From: Oscillospiraceae bacterium | GTDB lineage: Bacteria; Bacillota; Clostridia; Oscillospirales; Acutalibacteraceae | NCBI GenBank assembly: GCA_015065425.1 | Contig: SVQH01000031.1 | Location: 2,517-35,903, forward strand | DNA: 33,387 nt | Direction of reading: 5' to 3' | Part shown: one piece after another, positions 1 to 7,999 of the stretch | How the letters are laid out: the number at the start of each line of letters is the position of its first letter | How positions within the stretch are numbered: position 1 is the first letter of the stretch | Program-made: the position numbers and the translations under genes | Notes under the pieces: model-generated | The model's input: the letters and a program-made list of their open reading frames with translations, nothing else | The model's database searches: none | What the model was told of the DNA's origin: nothing

Positions 1-506
1 AGAAGTGCTTTTTATGGTTGTACTTCATTAACGAGTTTGACAATACCAAATACCGTTACCACTATTGATAATTCAGCCTTTTATGGCTGTTCGAGTATTA
101 CAAGTTTAACAATCGGAAGTAAAGTCACTTCTATTGGTTTCGAGGCATTCCGAAATTGCACAGGATTGAAAAGTGTAAGTATACCTAATAGTGTAACAAG
201 TATTAGTACAAATGCTTTTAGAGATTGCACAAGAATTACTTCTGTCACAATGGGAACGGGTTTAAGCGAAATCCCGGAGCGTTGCTTTGCCGGATGTAAG
301 AGTTTGGAAACTGTGAGTATTGGAGCGAATGTTATCAATATAGGTATATCTGCATTTGATGATTGTCCCGCATTGAGTACAATCAACTGGGGTTCACAAT
401 TAAAGAGTATTTCAAGAAGTGCTTTTTATGGTTGTACTTCATTAACGAGTTTGACAATACCAAATACCGTTACCACTATTGATAATTCAGCTTTTTATGG
501 CTGTTC
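1..506 (+). repeat. Near-identical 92-bp direct repeat inside the LRR region
   Basis: Bases 1-92 recur at 415-506 with one difference, C78 versus T492. The offset is 414 bp, exactly six 23-codon LRR units, so the reading frame is kept. Near-identity at silent positions points to recent duplication or gene conversion, because the other LRR units have diverged in DNA sequence. Confidence 0.9.
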
Positions 507-2175
507 AGGTATAAGGGAATTGACAATTGGTGATAAGGTTACATCAATAGGATATGAAGCGTTTAAATATTGTACAGGATTAAAAGAGGTTGTGATCCCT
601 GAAAAAGTAACTGGTATTGGTGGACATGCCTTTGGTTATTGTGACAATATTGCAGAAGTGTATTTTCCGGCAAGTTTGCAGACCGTTGGTAGTTATGCTT
701 TTAACGGCTGTGAAGGTATAACCGATGTTTATTACGAGAGCAGTGAAAGCGATTGGGGATATGTAACTATTGAAAAAGGAAATGAGCCTATTACAAATGC
801 AATATTCCATGATAATTATACAGAAAAACCCACTGTTTCAATTATTTCCACTAATAATTTGGCGGTAAATCAAACTGTGACATTAAAGATGTCAGATAAT
901 GTAGGTGTCGTAAGTTATTATTGGGGAATAAGCAGTTCACCGTCAAGCGGTAGTTTTACAAGCATAACAAGTGCAACGAGCAAGAGTATAACAAAGACTG
1001 TATCTGATGCAGGTACATATTATTTGTTTGCAAAAGATGCGGTAGGAAATGTATCAACAACAGCAAGTGTAACTTTCTACAAAACAACATTCAATGGAAA
1101 TAAAGGAAGTGTTTCTCCGTCTTATGTAATTACAAAGAGCGGAAATTCCTTTAATTTACCCATGGCTTCAAGAGAAGGTTATACCTTCCTCGGATGGTCT
1201 TCAAGCAGCAATGCAACAAGTGCAGACTACTCAGCAAACAGCAGCTATAAACCGACGGGAACAAAAACACTATATGCAGTATGGGAAAAAGTTCCTGAAC
1301 CTATAGTTCTGAAATCTATTGAGGTATATACTAATCCTACAAAAACAATCTATTACATAGGTGATTCACTTAATACAAGTGGACTGACAATTAAATTAAT
1401 TTACAGTGATGATTCAACAGAAACTCTTACAAGCGGCTTTGCTGTGAGCGGGTTCAACTCTTCAACAGCGGGAACGAAGACTGTTACGGTAACTTACAAA
1501 GGAAAAACAACTACTTTTAATGTAACAGTTACAGAGCCGGTTATTGAAAGTGATGCGGTGATATCTGTAACTTCCGCTACCGGCAGAGCAGGTAATCAGG
1601 TAAGCGTGAATATTGTTTTATCGGAAAATCCCGGTGTCACATCAATGCTTTTATCTGTTGATTTTGATGAGGATGTACTCAGACTTGTTAATGTAACAGA
1701 TGCCGGACTTCTTGGTAGTGCTTTCCACAGTAATAATTATTCGTCACCCTATTCATTAAGTTGGGCAAATGATACTGCCACAAGCAACTTCACTGTGAAT
1801 GGCAGTATTGTAACATTGACATTTGAGATTCTTGACAGTGCCGAAGCCGGCGAAACGGCTATTTCTGTAAATTATGATTACAATAACTATGATATTATTG
1901 ACAAGGATCTTAACAGAATCAGCTTCGCAACAAAAGCCGGTAAAATAAATGTTACGGATGTTATTATAGGCGATGTAAACGGAGATGGAACCGTGAATAC
2001 TCTTGACAGAGTTATCCTTACAAGATACATAGCAAACTGGACAGAGTATATTGCAGATGATATTAGTCTTGATGCCGCAGATGTTAATGCTGATGGTGTC
2101 GTCAATACTCTTGACAGAGTGATCCTTACCCGTCATATTGCAAACTGGAGCGGATATGAATCCCTGCCATACTAA
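1..2175 (+). CDS. Secreted LRR / Ig-like / cohesin / dockerin protein, 5' partial
   Basis: The reading frame is already open at base 1, so the N-terminus and any signal peptide lie outside the window; the ATG at 37 is inside a repeat and is not the start. Codons 1 to about 270 are BspA-type leucine-rich repeats (LRR_5) of 23 residues with the pattern C-x2-L-x2-L-x-IP-x2-V-x2-I-x3-AF. After them come an Ig-like segment (about nt 820-1080), an InlB/Listeria-Bacteroides-type repeat ending YAVWE (about 1087-1290), a group 3 bacterial Ig domain (about 1309-1530), a cohesin-like domain (about 1555-1955) and a C-terminal dockerin (1966-2172) with two calcium loops, DVNGDGTVNTLD and DVNADGVVNTLD. Such proteins are usually extracellular and bind other proteins or carbohydrate surfaces. 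The cohesin closely resembles the one in the next gene. Ligands are unknown. Confidence 0.9.
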   Translation, partial: RSAFYGCTSLTSLTIPNTVTTIDNSAFYGCSSITSLTIGSKVTSIGFEAFRNCTGLKSVSIPNSVTSISTNAFRDCTRITSVTMGTGLSEIPERCFAGCKSLETVSIGANVINIGISAFDDCPALSTINWGSQLKSISRSAFYGCTSLTSLTIPNTVTTIDNSAFYGCSGIRELTIGDKVTSIGYEAFKYCTGLKEVVIPEKVTGIGGHAFGYCDNIAEVYFPASLQTVGSYAFNGCEGITDVYYESSESDWGYVTIEKGNEPITNAIFHDNYTEKPTVSIISTNNLAVNQTVTLKMSDNVGVVSYYWGISSSPSSGSFTSITSATSKSITKTVSDAGTYYLFAKDAVGNVSTTASVTFYKTTFNGNKGSVSPSYVITKSGNSFNLPMASREGYTFLGWSSSSNATSADYSANSSYKPTGTKTLYAVWEKVPEPIVLKSIEVYTNPTKTIYYIGDSLNTSGLTIKLIYSDDSTETLTSGFAVSGFNSSTAGTKTVTVTYKGKTTTFNVTVTEPVIESDAVISVTSATGRAGNQVSVNIVLSENPGVTSMLLSVDFDEDVLRLVNVTDAGLLGSAFHSNNYSSPYSLSWANDTATSNFTVNGSIVTLTFEILDSAEAGETAISVNYDYNNYDIIDKDLNRISFATKAGKINVTDVIIGDVNGDGTVNTLDRVILTRYIANWTEYIADDISLDAADVNADGVVNTLDRVILTRHIANWSGYESLPY

Positions 2176-2196
2176 ATATAAAAAGGGAGAATTGAT

Positions 2197-4068
2197 ATGA
2201 AACGAGTTTTAAGAAAATTCGCAGTACTATTGATGACTGTAGTGTTTTTGTTTGGTGTAGTATCTGCACAACCGTCTGTATTTGCCGCTACACCTTCAAT
2301 CAGTGTTGAAGAGACACAAGGGTATGCGGGGGAGAATGTTGATGTTAAAATATCACTCAAAAACAATCCCGGCGTTACATCGGTTTTGCTGAAGATTACT
2401 TTTGACAGCAGTAAGCTTGAACTCATCGGTGTTACTGACGCAGGAATCTTAGGCAGTCAATTCCACAGCAATAACTACAACAGCCCGTATACATTGTCAT
2501 GGGCAAATGACACAGCAACAACAAACTATACCGGAAATGGCACAATTGCTACATTAAGATTTCGTATTTCTTCATCATTGGAATCAAACCGAACGATTCC
2601 GATTTCTGTAAGCTATGATTATTACAATTATGATATCATTGATAAGGATTTGAACAAAATCAGTTGTGCTACTACAAACGGATCGGTAAAAGTAGTAAAT
2701 AAAAATGTGGCTGTGCAAGACGTTGGCTTACAAAAACTTTCGGCAACACTGGTAGTTGGTGAAAGTATTGTTCTTAATCCTATAATATATCCTTCAGATG
2801 CGACAGACAAAAGAGTGACCTGGAGCAGTGATAATTCAAATATTGCGACAGTTGATGAATACGGCAATGTGAGAGCTGTTGCTCCGGGTAGTACGTATAT
2901 TACCGTTACTACGGTTTCGGGTGGATATCAGGAGACGTGTTTCGTCAAGGTTCTGCCTTCTGAAAATCCCGAATGTTACGGTATGTATATATCAAGTGAA
3001 GGAAAAACTCGTTACTATATAGGTGATGAATTGGATACAAGTTCAATGATACTTTATATTGATAAAGACGGAAGGGGACTTTATAACACAAAAGTTACCG
3101 AAGGTTTTACCGTCAGCGGTTTTGATTCTTCAACTCCCGGAAAAAAGACATTGACGGTAACATATAAAGGTTTTACGGATACTTACGAGATAGAGGTACA
3201 TAAGCTTCTCGGTATCGAAATATCACGTAATCCTTATACGACAACTTACTTTGTAAATGAAGATTTTGACCGTGACGGACTTGAAATTACTGCTTACTAT
3301 ACCGGGGGCTATTCATATAAGACCGAACAGAACTTAACTCTGTCAGGTTTTGATTCTTCGACACCCGGTATAAAAAAGATTACTGTCGAGTATAAAGGAA
3401 AAACTGCTTCATTTACGGTAGATATAAAAGAGGCTTTACCTTTGTATATGAAACAGACAATAAGCGGAGATGAACTTATTGTTTCCTTGAATATCAAAAA
3501 TGCTAAAGGCATAGGCTCAGGAGATCTCGATTTGTATTATGACGATGAAATATTTACCTTTATGACACTTGAGACTTCATCACGCGGCAAACTTGATGCA
3601 TCTGAAGATGTGGAATCTGACGGCTCGGGAATTTATGGCGTTGACGGTGATTCGTATGCTGTTGCAGTAGGTTCGTACAGGAATGGTAAGCGTTCAGTTG
3701 CGTTTGTGTTTATGAGCTGGTCGAGTATTAATTCCGATGATTTTGAAATATGCAGTATCAGATTCAAAATTAACGAACTGAATGCCGGTAAGCAGCAAAT
3801 TAGAGTTATTTCAAAAAATACGTATATTGCAGATGCATCGGTAAGTGTTAATCTTAATTTTGAACCCGAATATATTCTCGGAGATTTAGATTTTGACGAC
3901 AGCATCACTTCGGCAGATGCCCGTCTTGCTCTCAGAGCTTCGGTGAATCTTGAAAAGCTCAGTGAGTTGCAGTTTCTTGCAGCTGATGCAGACGGTGACA
4001 GTGCAATTACTTCCGCAGATGCAAGATTGATACTTCGTGCATCGGTAGGTCTTGAATCATTTTCATAA
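2197..4068 (+). CDS. Secreted cohesin / Ig-like / dockerin protein
   Basis: The 623-residue protein starts at ATG 2197, with GGGAGA seven bases upstream. It opens with a Sec signal peptide (basic MKRVLRK, hydrophobic core, probable cut after VFA near residue 30). Domains in order: a cohesin-like domain (about 33-165), a group 2 bacterial Ig domain (about 172-250, containing VTWSSDNSNIATVD), two group 3 Ig domains (about 258-335 and 336-412, both with SGFDSSTPG), a second divergent cohesin-like region (about 413-550), and a C-terminal dockerin (about 553-623) with paired SADARL motifs. It begins 21 bp after the previous gene and shares its cohesin (HSNNY, SWANDTAT), so the two look like a tandem paralogous pair. 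Having cohesin and dockerin on one chain suggests a scaffold or adaptor role; this is inference. Confidence 0.88.
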   Translation: MKRVLRKFAVLLMTVVFLFGVVSAQPSVFAATPSISVEETQGYAGENVDVKISLKNNPGVTSVLLKITFDSSKLELIGVTDAGILGSQFHSNNYNSPYTLSWANDTATTNYTGNGTIATLRFRISSSLESNRTIPISVSYDYYNYDIIDKDLNKISCATTNGSVKVVNKNVAVQDVGLQKLSATLVVGESIVLNPIIYPSDATDKRVTWSSDNSNIATVDEYGNVRAVAPGSTYITVTTVSGGYQETCFVKVLPSENPECYGMYISSEGKTRYYIGDELDTSSMILYIDKDGRGLYNTKVTEGFTVSGFDSSTPGKKTLTVTYKGFTDTYEIEVHKLLGIEISRNPYTTTYFVNEDFDRDGLEITAYYTGGYSYKTEQNLTLSGFDSSTPGIKKITVEYKGKTASFTVDIKEALPLYMKQTISGDELIVSLNIKNAKGIGSGDLDLYYDDEIFTFMTLETSSRGKLDASEDVESDGSGIYGVDGDSYAVAVGSYRNGKRSVAFVFMSWSSINSDDFEICSIRFKINELNAGKQQIRVISKNTYIADASVSVNLNFEPEYILGDLDFDDSITSADARLALRASVNLEKLSELQFLAADADGDSAITSADARLILRASVGLESFS

Positions 4069-4097
4069 ATCCGTTAATAATCTGTTATCAGCAAAAA

Positions 4098-4138
4098 TTA
4101 ACTCCCGCGGAATATTTTTCTCGCGGGAGCTAATTGTT
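4098..4138. terminator. Bidirectional terminator between convergent genes
   Basis: TTAACTCCCGCG (4098-4109) pairs with CGCGGGAGCTAA (4122-4133) with one mismatch. T-rich sequence follows on both strands, and the hairpin lies between the stop codons of two convergent genes. Confidence 0.85.
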
Positions 4139-4718
4139 ATTTTATCGATTCTATTATTCCTTCAAGTGTATCTGCGGTTATCATACCGGGACGGAGGTAT
4201 TTTATGTTGCCCTCTGCGTCTATGGCGGCGGTGGTGGGGTAGCTTCTTATTGAAAATGCATAAGCGGCGAGGGTGTCGAGGTCATAATATGTGGGGATGT
4301 CGAATCCTTTTTCCTTTATGAAGCTTTCGCCTGTTTTTATGTCTTCGTCGGGGTTTATGAAAACAAACTGAACCTCATCGCCGTATTTTTTATAGGCTGC
4401 TTCAAAATCGGGCATTTCCATTATACAATATCCGCACCAGGTTGCCCAGAAATTGATGATAATCGGTTTTCCGAGCATGTCTGTGAGAACTACCTCTTTT
4501 CCGTCTTGGTCATAAAACTTAATTCCTTCAAATTGTTTATATTCTTCGCTGTCGGGGGAGAGAGAAGTTTTTTCAGAGTCCTTGTCTTCGGATTGTGAGG
4601 TGGTATCGGACTTCATGTTTTCCTCTGCTTTTTTTGAGAGTGAAGGGTATGCAACGGCAGCAACGGCAATAACTGCAACAAGAACCGCAATAATGATTAT
4701 GAGTGACTTATTTTTCAT
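4137..4718 (-). CDS. Membrane-anchored thioredoxin-like protein (TlpA/ResA family)
   Basis: The 193-residue protein begins with an N-terminal membrane anchor (about residues 4-27), then a charged, Ser/Glu-rich linker, then a thioredoxin fold. The redox motif is WCGYC inside NFWATWCGYCIMEMPDF, and the cis-proline loop appears as SYPTTAAID. The family works outside the membrane and reduces disulfides, for example in apocytochrome c or other exported proteins, with electrons supplied by CcdA. The start ATG at 4718 has AAGGAGG upstream. It lies 11 bp after ccdA on the same strand, so the two are probably co-transcribed. No cytochrome c gene is visible here, so the client protein is unknown. Confidence 0.9.
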   Translation of the reverse strand: MKNKSLIIIIAVLVAVIAVAAVAYPSLSKKAEENMKSDTTSQSEDKDSEKTSLSPDSEEYKQFEGIKFYDQDGKEVVLTDMLGKPIIINFWATWCGYCIMEMPDFEAAYKKYGDEVQFVFINPDEDIKTGESFIKEKGFDIPTYYDLDTLAAYAFSIRSYPTTAAIDAEGNIKYLRPGMITADTLEGIIESIK

Positions 4719-4729
4719 ACTGAGCCTCC

Positions 4730-5392
4730 TTAGTTTAATAATGAAATGAATTTATTCATAAGTCCCGTTGCCATCAGAATTCCGATGACAATGAGGAAAA
4801 TTCCGCAGATGATATTTATTGTTTTATAATTCTTTTTTATGAAATTAAATGCTCCCTTAAGCTTATCTATAAGTACGGCACTGAGTAAGAAAGGTACTCC
4901 GAGACCGAGGGAATATAAAAGAAGCATTATTATTCCCGAAATAACATCTCCCTGCCCCGAAGCCATGGCAAGTGCAGAGCCTAAAAATGCACCGACACAG
5001 GGTGTCCAGCCTACGGAGAATACGACACCGAAAAGGAAAGCCGGAAAAAAGCCCATTTCTGTATTTTTTACGGTTCTGTTGCCGCCTGAGAATATTTTCA
5101 GCTTGAATACACCTAAATAATTCAGTCCGAAAACAATAACGATAAGACCGAGAATAATGTTGACAACGGTTTCATATTTTATGAGAAAACTTCCCAGTGT
5201 TCCCGCAAGTGCACCGAGAGCCGTGAAAACTACTGTAAAGCCGAGAACAAAGCCCGTAGCTCCGATAAGTGTTTTCTTGGTGCTTCTCTCACCGCCGCCT
5301 GCAAAGTACGACAGATATATGGGCAGCATGGGAAGAAGGCAGGGGGAAATAAAAGTAATGATACCTTCAACAAAAGATACAAAGTACTGCAT
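4730..5392 (-). CDS. ccdA: Cytochrome c biogenesis-type thiol-disulfide transporter CcdA
   Basis: This is a 220-residue protein with about six membrane helices and no periplasmic DsbD domains, the size expected for CcdA. Both redox cysteines are present in their family contexts: FISPCLLPML near the N-terminus and VGWTPCVGAF in the middle. The family carries electrons from cytoplasmic thioredoxin across the membrane to extracytoplasmic thiol partners, and the thioredoxin-like gene just downstream is the obvious partner. The start chosen is ATG at 5392, five bases after an AGGAGG; a GTG at 5398 falls inside that ribosome site and is unlikely. A good promoter overlapped by PerR-like boxes lies directly upstream. 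Confidence 0.92.
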   Translation of the reverse strand: MQYFVSFVEGIITFISPCLLPMLPIYLSYFAGGGERSTKKTLIGATGFVLGFTVVFTALGALAGTLGSFLIKYETVVNIILGLIVIVFGLNYLGVFKLKIFSGGNRTVKNTEMGFFPAFLFGVVFSVGWTPCVGAFLGSALAMASGQGDVISGIIMLLLYSLGLGVPFLLSAVLIDKLKGAFNFIKKNYKTINIICGIFLIVIGILMATGLMNKFISLLN

Positions 5393-5407
5393 AGGCACCT
5401 CCTGAAT

Positions 5408-5438
5408 TTAGAATCATTTTAATTTAGAATCATTATAA
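5408..5438. promoter_or_regulatory. Two tandem PerR-like operator boxes upstream of ccdA
   Basis: TTAGAATCATTTTAA (5408-5422) and TTAGAATCATTATAA (5424-5438) match the Per box TTATAATnATTATAA at 12 and 13 of the 14 defined bases. They are spaced 16 bp apart. The second box covers the -10 element of the ccdA promoter and the first lies near the transcription start, the usual place for repression. Fur boxes are related, so another Fur-family protein is possible. Confidence 0.55.
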
Positions 5439-5460
5439 AATATTTTTTCAGAAAAATCAA
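5432..5460 (-). promoter_or_regulatory. Sigma-A-type promoter for ccdA-thioredoxin operon
   Basis: On the minus strand, TTGATT (5455-5460) is followed by a 17-bp spacer and TATAAT (5432-5437). The -10 lies inside the second PerR-like box. Confidence 0.65.
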
Positions 5461-5513
5461 TACATTTTTCTCATCTTTATTTTATGTAAAGTGTATAAAT
5501 TTCTATTTATGTA

Positions 5514-5542
5514 TTGATAAATTTTTAAGTTTTATATATAAT
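5514..5542 (+). promoter_or_regulatory. Promoter for the HEYGH membrane protein gene
   Basis: TTGATA (5514-5519), a 17-bp spacer, and TATAAT (5537-5542). The predicted start near 5549 leaves a short leader with GGAG at 5551-5554. Confidence 0.6.
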
Positions 5543-5564
5543 ATGATAACGGAGTGTGATAAAA

Positions 5565-6044
5565 ATGGTTCGTGCAAGGAATAAAAAAGTGAAAGATAAG
5601 TCCATTGCAACGAAAGGTTTTGCAAAGTTCTTGTTTTATTTTGTACAGTTTACATGGGGGCTTCCCGTAAATCTCATAAGCGGTATAATTTATCTTGTAT
5701 TAAGAAAAAAATACCGTACCGAACGATTTAAGAATGCTTTTATCACATATATTCCCGGCAACTGGGGCGGACTTTCTCTCGGGCTTTTCATATTTATGGC
5801 TGAAGGAAAAGCCGAAGGCTGGACCAATAACACGAAAATACATGAATACGGTCACACGATTCAGTGTCTTCTTTTAGGTCCGCTTTATTGGATTGTAGTT
5901 GCACTTCCTTCCGCAATATGGTGTAATTTATTTGATAATTACAGGAAGAAAAACAATGTTTCATATTATAAACTTTACTGCGAAAGCTGGGCAAACTCCT
6001 GGGGAGTCAAGTGGTCGGGACTTAAGCAGTATGGAATAAAATAA
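5565..6044 (+). CDS. Small membrane protein with HExxH (HEYGH) motif, putative zinc metallopeptidase
   Basis: This 159-residue protein has no function I can name. It has hydrophobic stretches at about 22-46, 67-79 and 98-120. Residues 93-97 read HEYGH, a zinc-metallopeptidase signature, directly before a hydrophobic segment (TIQCLLLGPLYW). A glutamate at about residue 140, in CESWAN, could be a third zinc ligand as in gluzincin-type enzymes. I remember similar uncharacterised bacterial proteins with HExGHTIQ followed by GPLY and a later E-x-WA, so this may be a family, but that needs a search. The start ATG 5565 sits ten bases after GGAG; a GTG at 5556 is too close. The phosphoesterase gene follows after 19 bp, so the two may be co-transcribed. 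Confidence 0.7.
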   Translation: MVRARNKKVKDKSIATKGFAKFLFYFVQFTWGLPVNLISGIIYLVLRKKYRTERFKNAFITYIPGNWGGLSLGLFIFMAEGKAEGWTNNTKIHEYGHTIQCLLLGPLYWIVVALPSAIWCNLFDNYRKKNNVSYYKLYCESWANSWGVKWSGLKQYGIK

Positions 6045-6063
6045 TTTACGGAGGTAAATGATT

Positions 6064-7215
6064 ATGAAAAAAGTTTTATGTGTTCTTCTCTCTGTCGTAA
6101 TGGTACTTTCTTGTGCTGTTATCGGTATTGCTGCTGAAGAAGAAAAGGTACTGAAGTTCAATGAAGACGGAACTTTCAAAATTATGCAGATAAATGATTC
6201 ACAGGATATCGGTAAGGGTGTTAACGGCAGAATGGTAGAATTTATAGAAGCTGCTCTTGATAAGGAACAGCCCGACCTTGTTGTTTTTGTCGGCGACCAG
6301 CTTTCCGATTTCTATCCCTTCGGAACAAAAGAGGATATGATAAAGTCCATTGATAATATTATCTCTCCTCTTGCTGAAAGAAACATTCCTTTCCTTGTAA
6401 CACTCGGAAATCATGACCACGATCATTTTGATAAATTCAGCAAGGCAGAGCAGTTTGCTGCTTATTCTTCTTATGATAACTGCTATATGCCCACTGACGG
6501 TTGGGATGAATTTACCGTAAATGCTCCCATTCTTACCTCTGACGGCGAAAGCGTTGCAATGAGCATATTCATGATGAATACTCACAATAAGGCTGAATCA
6601 GGCGGTTATTCAGGTGTCGTTGCTGAACAGAATACATGGTATGAAGAAGTAAGTGCAGAACTTAAGGCAGCCAACGGCGGCAAAAATGTTCCCTCTATGG
6701 TATTCCAGCACATCCCTCCCAAAGAAATTTATTCTCTTCTTGAAGTATGTTCATGGAATGACGACGGTGCTGTTTATTCACAGCTTGACGGAAACTGGTA
6801 TAAGATTGATGAAACCAAGGCAGAAGGTTATCTCGGTGAAGCTCCCTGCAGTGAAGATTTTGACAATATCACAGGTCAGTATCAGTCATGGGTTGCTACC
6901 GGTAACATTATGGGTGCTTTCTTCGGACACGACCATGTAAATAACTTTGTAGGCACAACGGATGATGGCATCGTCATGGGCTACAACGGCGGTACAGGCT
7001 TCCGTGCTTATGGTGTCGGTGACGGAAGAAGTGTAAGAGTGTTTGAATTCAACGAAAACGACGTTGAAAACTATGCTACAAGAAGTCTTACATATAAAGA
7101 AATAGTAGGCAAAGATGTTAATATCATAATAAGCGACGTCTTTTCTCCCACCCTTCTTACAGACATCATGAAGATAATTTACTTTTTCTTCGGATGGCTT
7201 ATTGACATGTTTTAA
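6064..7215 (+). CDS. Secreted calcineurin-like metallophosphoesterase
   Basis: This 383-residue protein starts with a signal peptide (MKKVLCVLLS onward, probable cut near GIAA at residue 24). The metallophosphoesterase motifs appear in order: D45-S-Q47 in MQINDSQD, GDQLSD at about 77, GNHDHD at about 115, a histidine in VFQHIPP, and FFGHDHVN near the C-terminal part. These residues bind two metal ions and hydrolyse phosphoesters; the overall look is of the purple acid phosphatase/Dcr2-like group. The first motif is DxQ where most relatives have DxH or DxG. The C-terminus ends in a hydrophobic stretch (IIYFFFGWLIDMF) that could hold it at the membrane. ATG 6064 is preferred over ATG 6058 because GGAGG at 6050-6054 is only three bases from the latter. 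The substrate is unknown. Confidence 0.85.
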   Translation: MKKVLCVLLSVVMVLSCAVIGIAAEEEKVLKFNEDGTFKIMQINDSQDIGKGVNGRMVEFIEAALDKEQPDLVVFVGDQLSDFYPFGTKEDMIKSIDNIISPLAERNIPFLVTLGNHDHDHFDKFSKAEQFAAYSSYDNCYMPTDGWDEFTVNAPILTSDGESVAMSIFMMNTHNKAESGGYSGVVAEQNTWYEEVSAELKAANGGKNVPSMVFQHIPPKEIYSLLEVCSWNDDGAVYSQLDGNWYKIDETKAEGYLGEAPCSEDFDNITGQYQSWVATGNIMGAFFGHDHVNNFVGTTDDGIVMGYNGGTGFRAYGVGDGRSVRVFEFNENDVENYATRSLTYKEIVGKDVNIIISDVFSPTLLTDIMKIIYFFFGWLIDMF

Positions 7216-7234
7216 TTAAATAAGTAAAATAAAG

Positions 7235-7278
7235 AAAACGGTGTCAGACATTTTTCCGATGTCTGCTACCGTTTTTTA
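7235..7278 (+). terminator. Rho-independent terminator after the phosphoesterase gene
   Basis: AAAACGGTGTCAGACAT pairs with ATGTCTGCTACCGTTTT, with a two-base internal mismatch, and is followed by a T run. Confidence 0.88.
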
Positions 7279-7369
7279 ATTATATAGGAAATTACTTGCA
7301 TCGTGAGTAATTTGCTTATAATTCGCTTTCAGCTCATTGAATGACGCAAGCTTATTGAACAAGAAACAC

Positions 7370-7408
7370 CGATTCCCCCAAGACCCGGGGCAGGGGGGTG
7401 AGCAATCG
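7370..7408. other. GC-rich imperfect hairpin downstream of spmB
   Basis: CGATT (7370-7374) pairs with AATCG (7404-7408), and CCCCC (7375-7379) with the G run at 7393-7398, leaving a CCCGGGG core. It is far richer in G and C than the flanks. It might end spmB transcription on the minus strand, but no clear T run follows, or it might be the remnant of a dispersed palindromic element. The rest of 7279-7426 shows nothing I can identify. Confidence 0.35.
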
Positions 7409-7426
7409 TAAGATTTTTTCTTATAT

Positions 7427-7942
7427 TTACATTATTCTGCAGAAGAATGCGGCGGCTATGTAGGAGGTTATGTCTGCTGTCAGGGCAGCGGGGATGGTGT
7501 GACCTGTTTTTGTTATGCCGACACTTCCGTAATATACTGCTACGGCATAAAATGTGGTTTCCGAAGCACCTGCTATGACACTTGCAGTTTTTCCTATGTA
7601 TGAATCGGGGGAGTAAACAGTGAGTATTTCTTCAAGGGCAGCAAGGCTTCCGCTTCCTGAAAAGGGAGCAATTATGCAAAGAGGAAGTACTTCTTCGGGA
7701 ATTCCGAGAAAACTCAGAAGAGGAGAGAGCAGCTTACAAAGAATGTCTGTCGCACCTGATGAACTCAGCATAGTTACCGCAACGGTAAGAGCAGTAAGGG
7801 CAGGGAGAAGCTCTGCTGTCTGTTTCAGGGCTTTTTCAGCACCCTGAAGGAAAATGGAAAAAACGGGAAGTCTTTTTATAAGCCCCGAAAAAATAATTAT
7901 TATAACAGTAAGAGGTAAAATAATATTCTGAAAAATTTCCAT
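7427..7942 (-). CDS. spmB: Spore maturation protein SpmB
   Basis: This 171-residue membrane protein has the nucleoside-recognition (Gate) domain typical of SpmB, including APFSGSGSLAALEEIL and GASETTFYAVAVYYGSVG. SpmA and SpmB are needed for proper dehydration of the spore core and heat resistance in Bacillus; the molecular activity is not settled. The start ATG 7942 has GGAGGGTGA just upstream. Unlike the usual adjacent spmA-spmB arrangement, spmA here is about 7.2 kb away on the other strand. The gene appears to stand alone, divergent from gltA. Confidence 0.92.
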   Translation of the reverse strand: MEIFQNIILPLTVIIIIFSGLIKRLPVFSIFLQGAEKALKQTAELLPALTALTVAVTMLSSSGATDILCKLLSPLLSFLGIPEEVLPLCIIAPFSGSGSLAALEEILTVYSPDSYIGKTASVIAGASETTFYAVAVYYGSVGITKTGHTIPAALTADITSYIAAAFFCRIM

Positions 7943-7961
7943 TTCACCCTCCGAAATACAT

Positions 7962-7986
7962 GGGAATTTATTGACTTATAATTCCC
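7962..7986. promoter_or_regulatory. Inverted repeat over the gltA -35 region, candidate operator
   Basis: GGGAATT (7962-7968) and AATTCCC (7980-7986) form a 7-bp dyad separated by 11 bp, centred on the gltA -35. The position suits a repressor site. No known consensus is assigned. Confidence 0.4.
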
Positions 7987-7999
7987 GTTATATTATAAT
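7971..7999 (+). promoter_or_regulatory. Promoter for gltA and probably the genes after it
   Basis: TTGACT (7971-7976), a 17-bp spacer, and TATAAT (7994-7999). The predicted leader is about 43 nt, ending in a strong AAAGGGGG ribosome site. Confidence 0.7.

Noticed and set aside
4052-4321. Plus-strand frame across the terminator into the thioredoxin gene
   Set aside because: It runs through the terminator hairpin and antisense to a clear thioredoxin gene.
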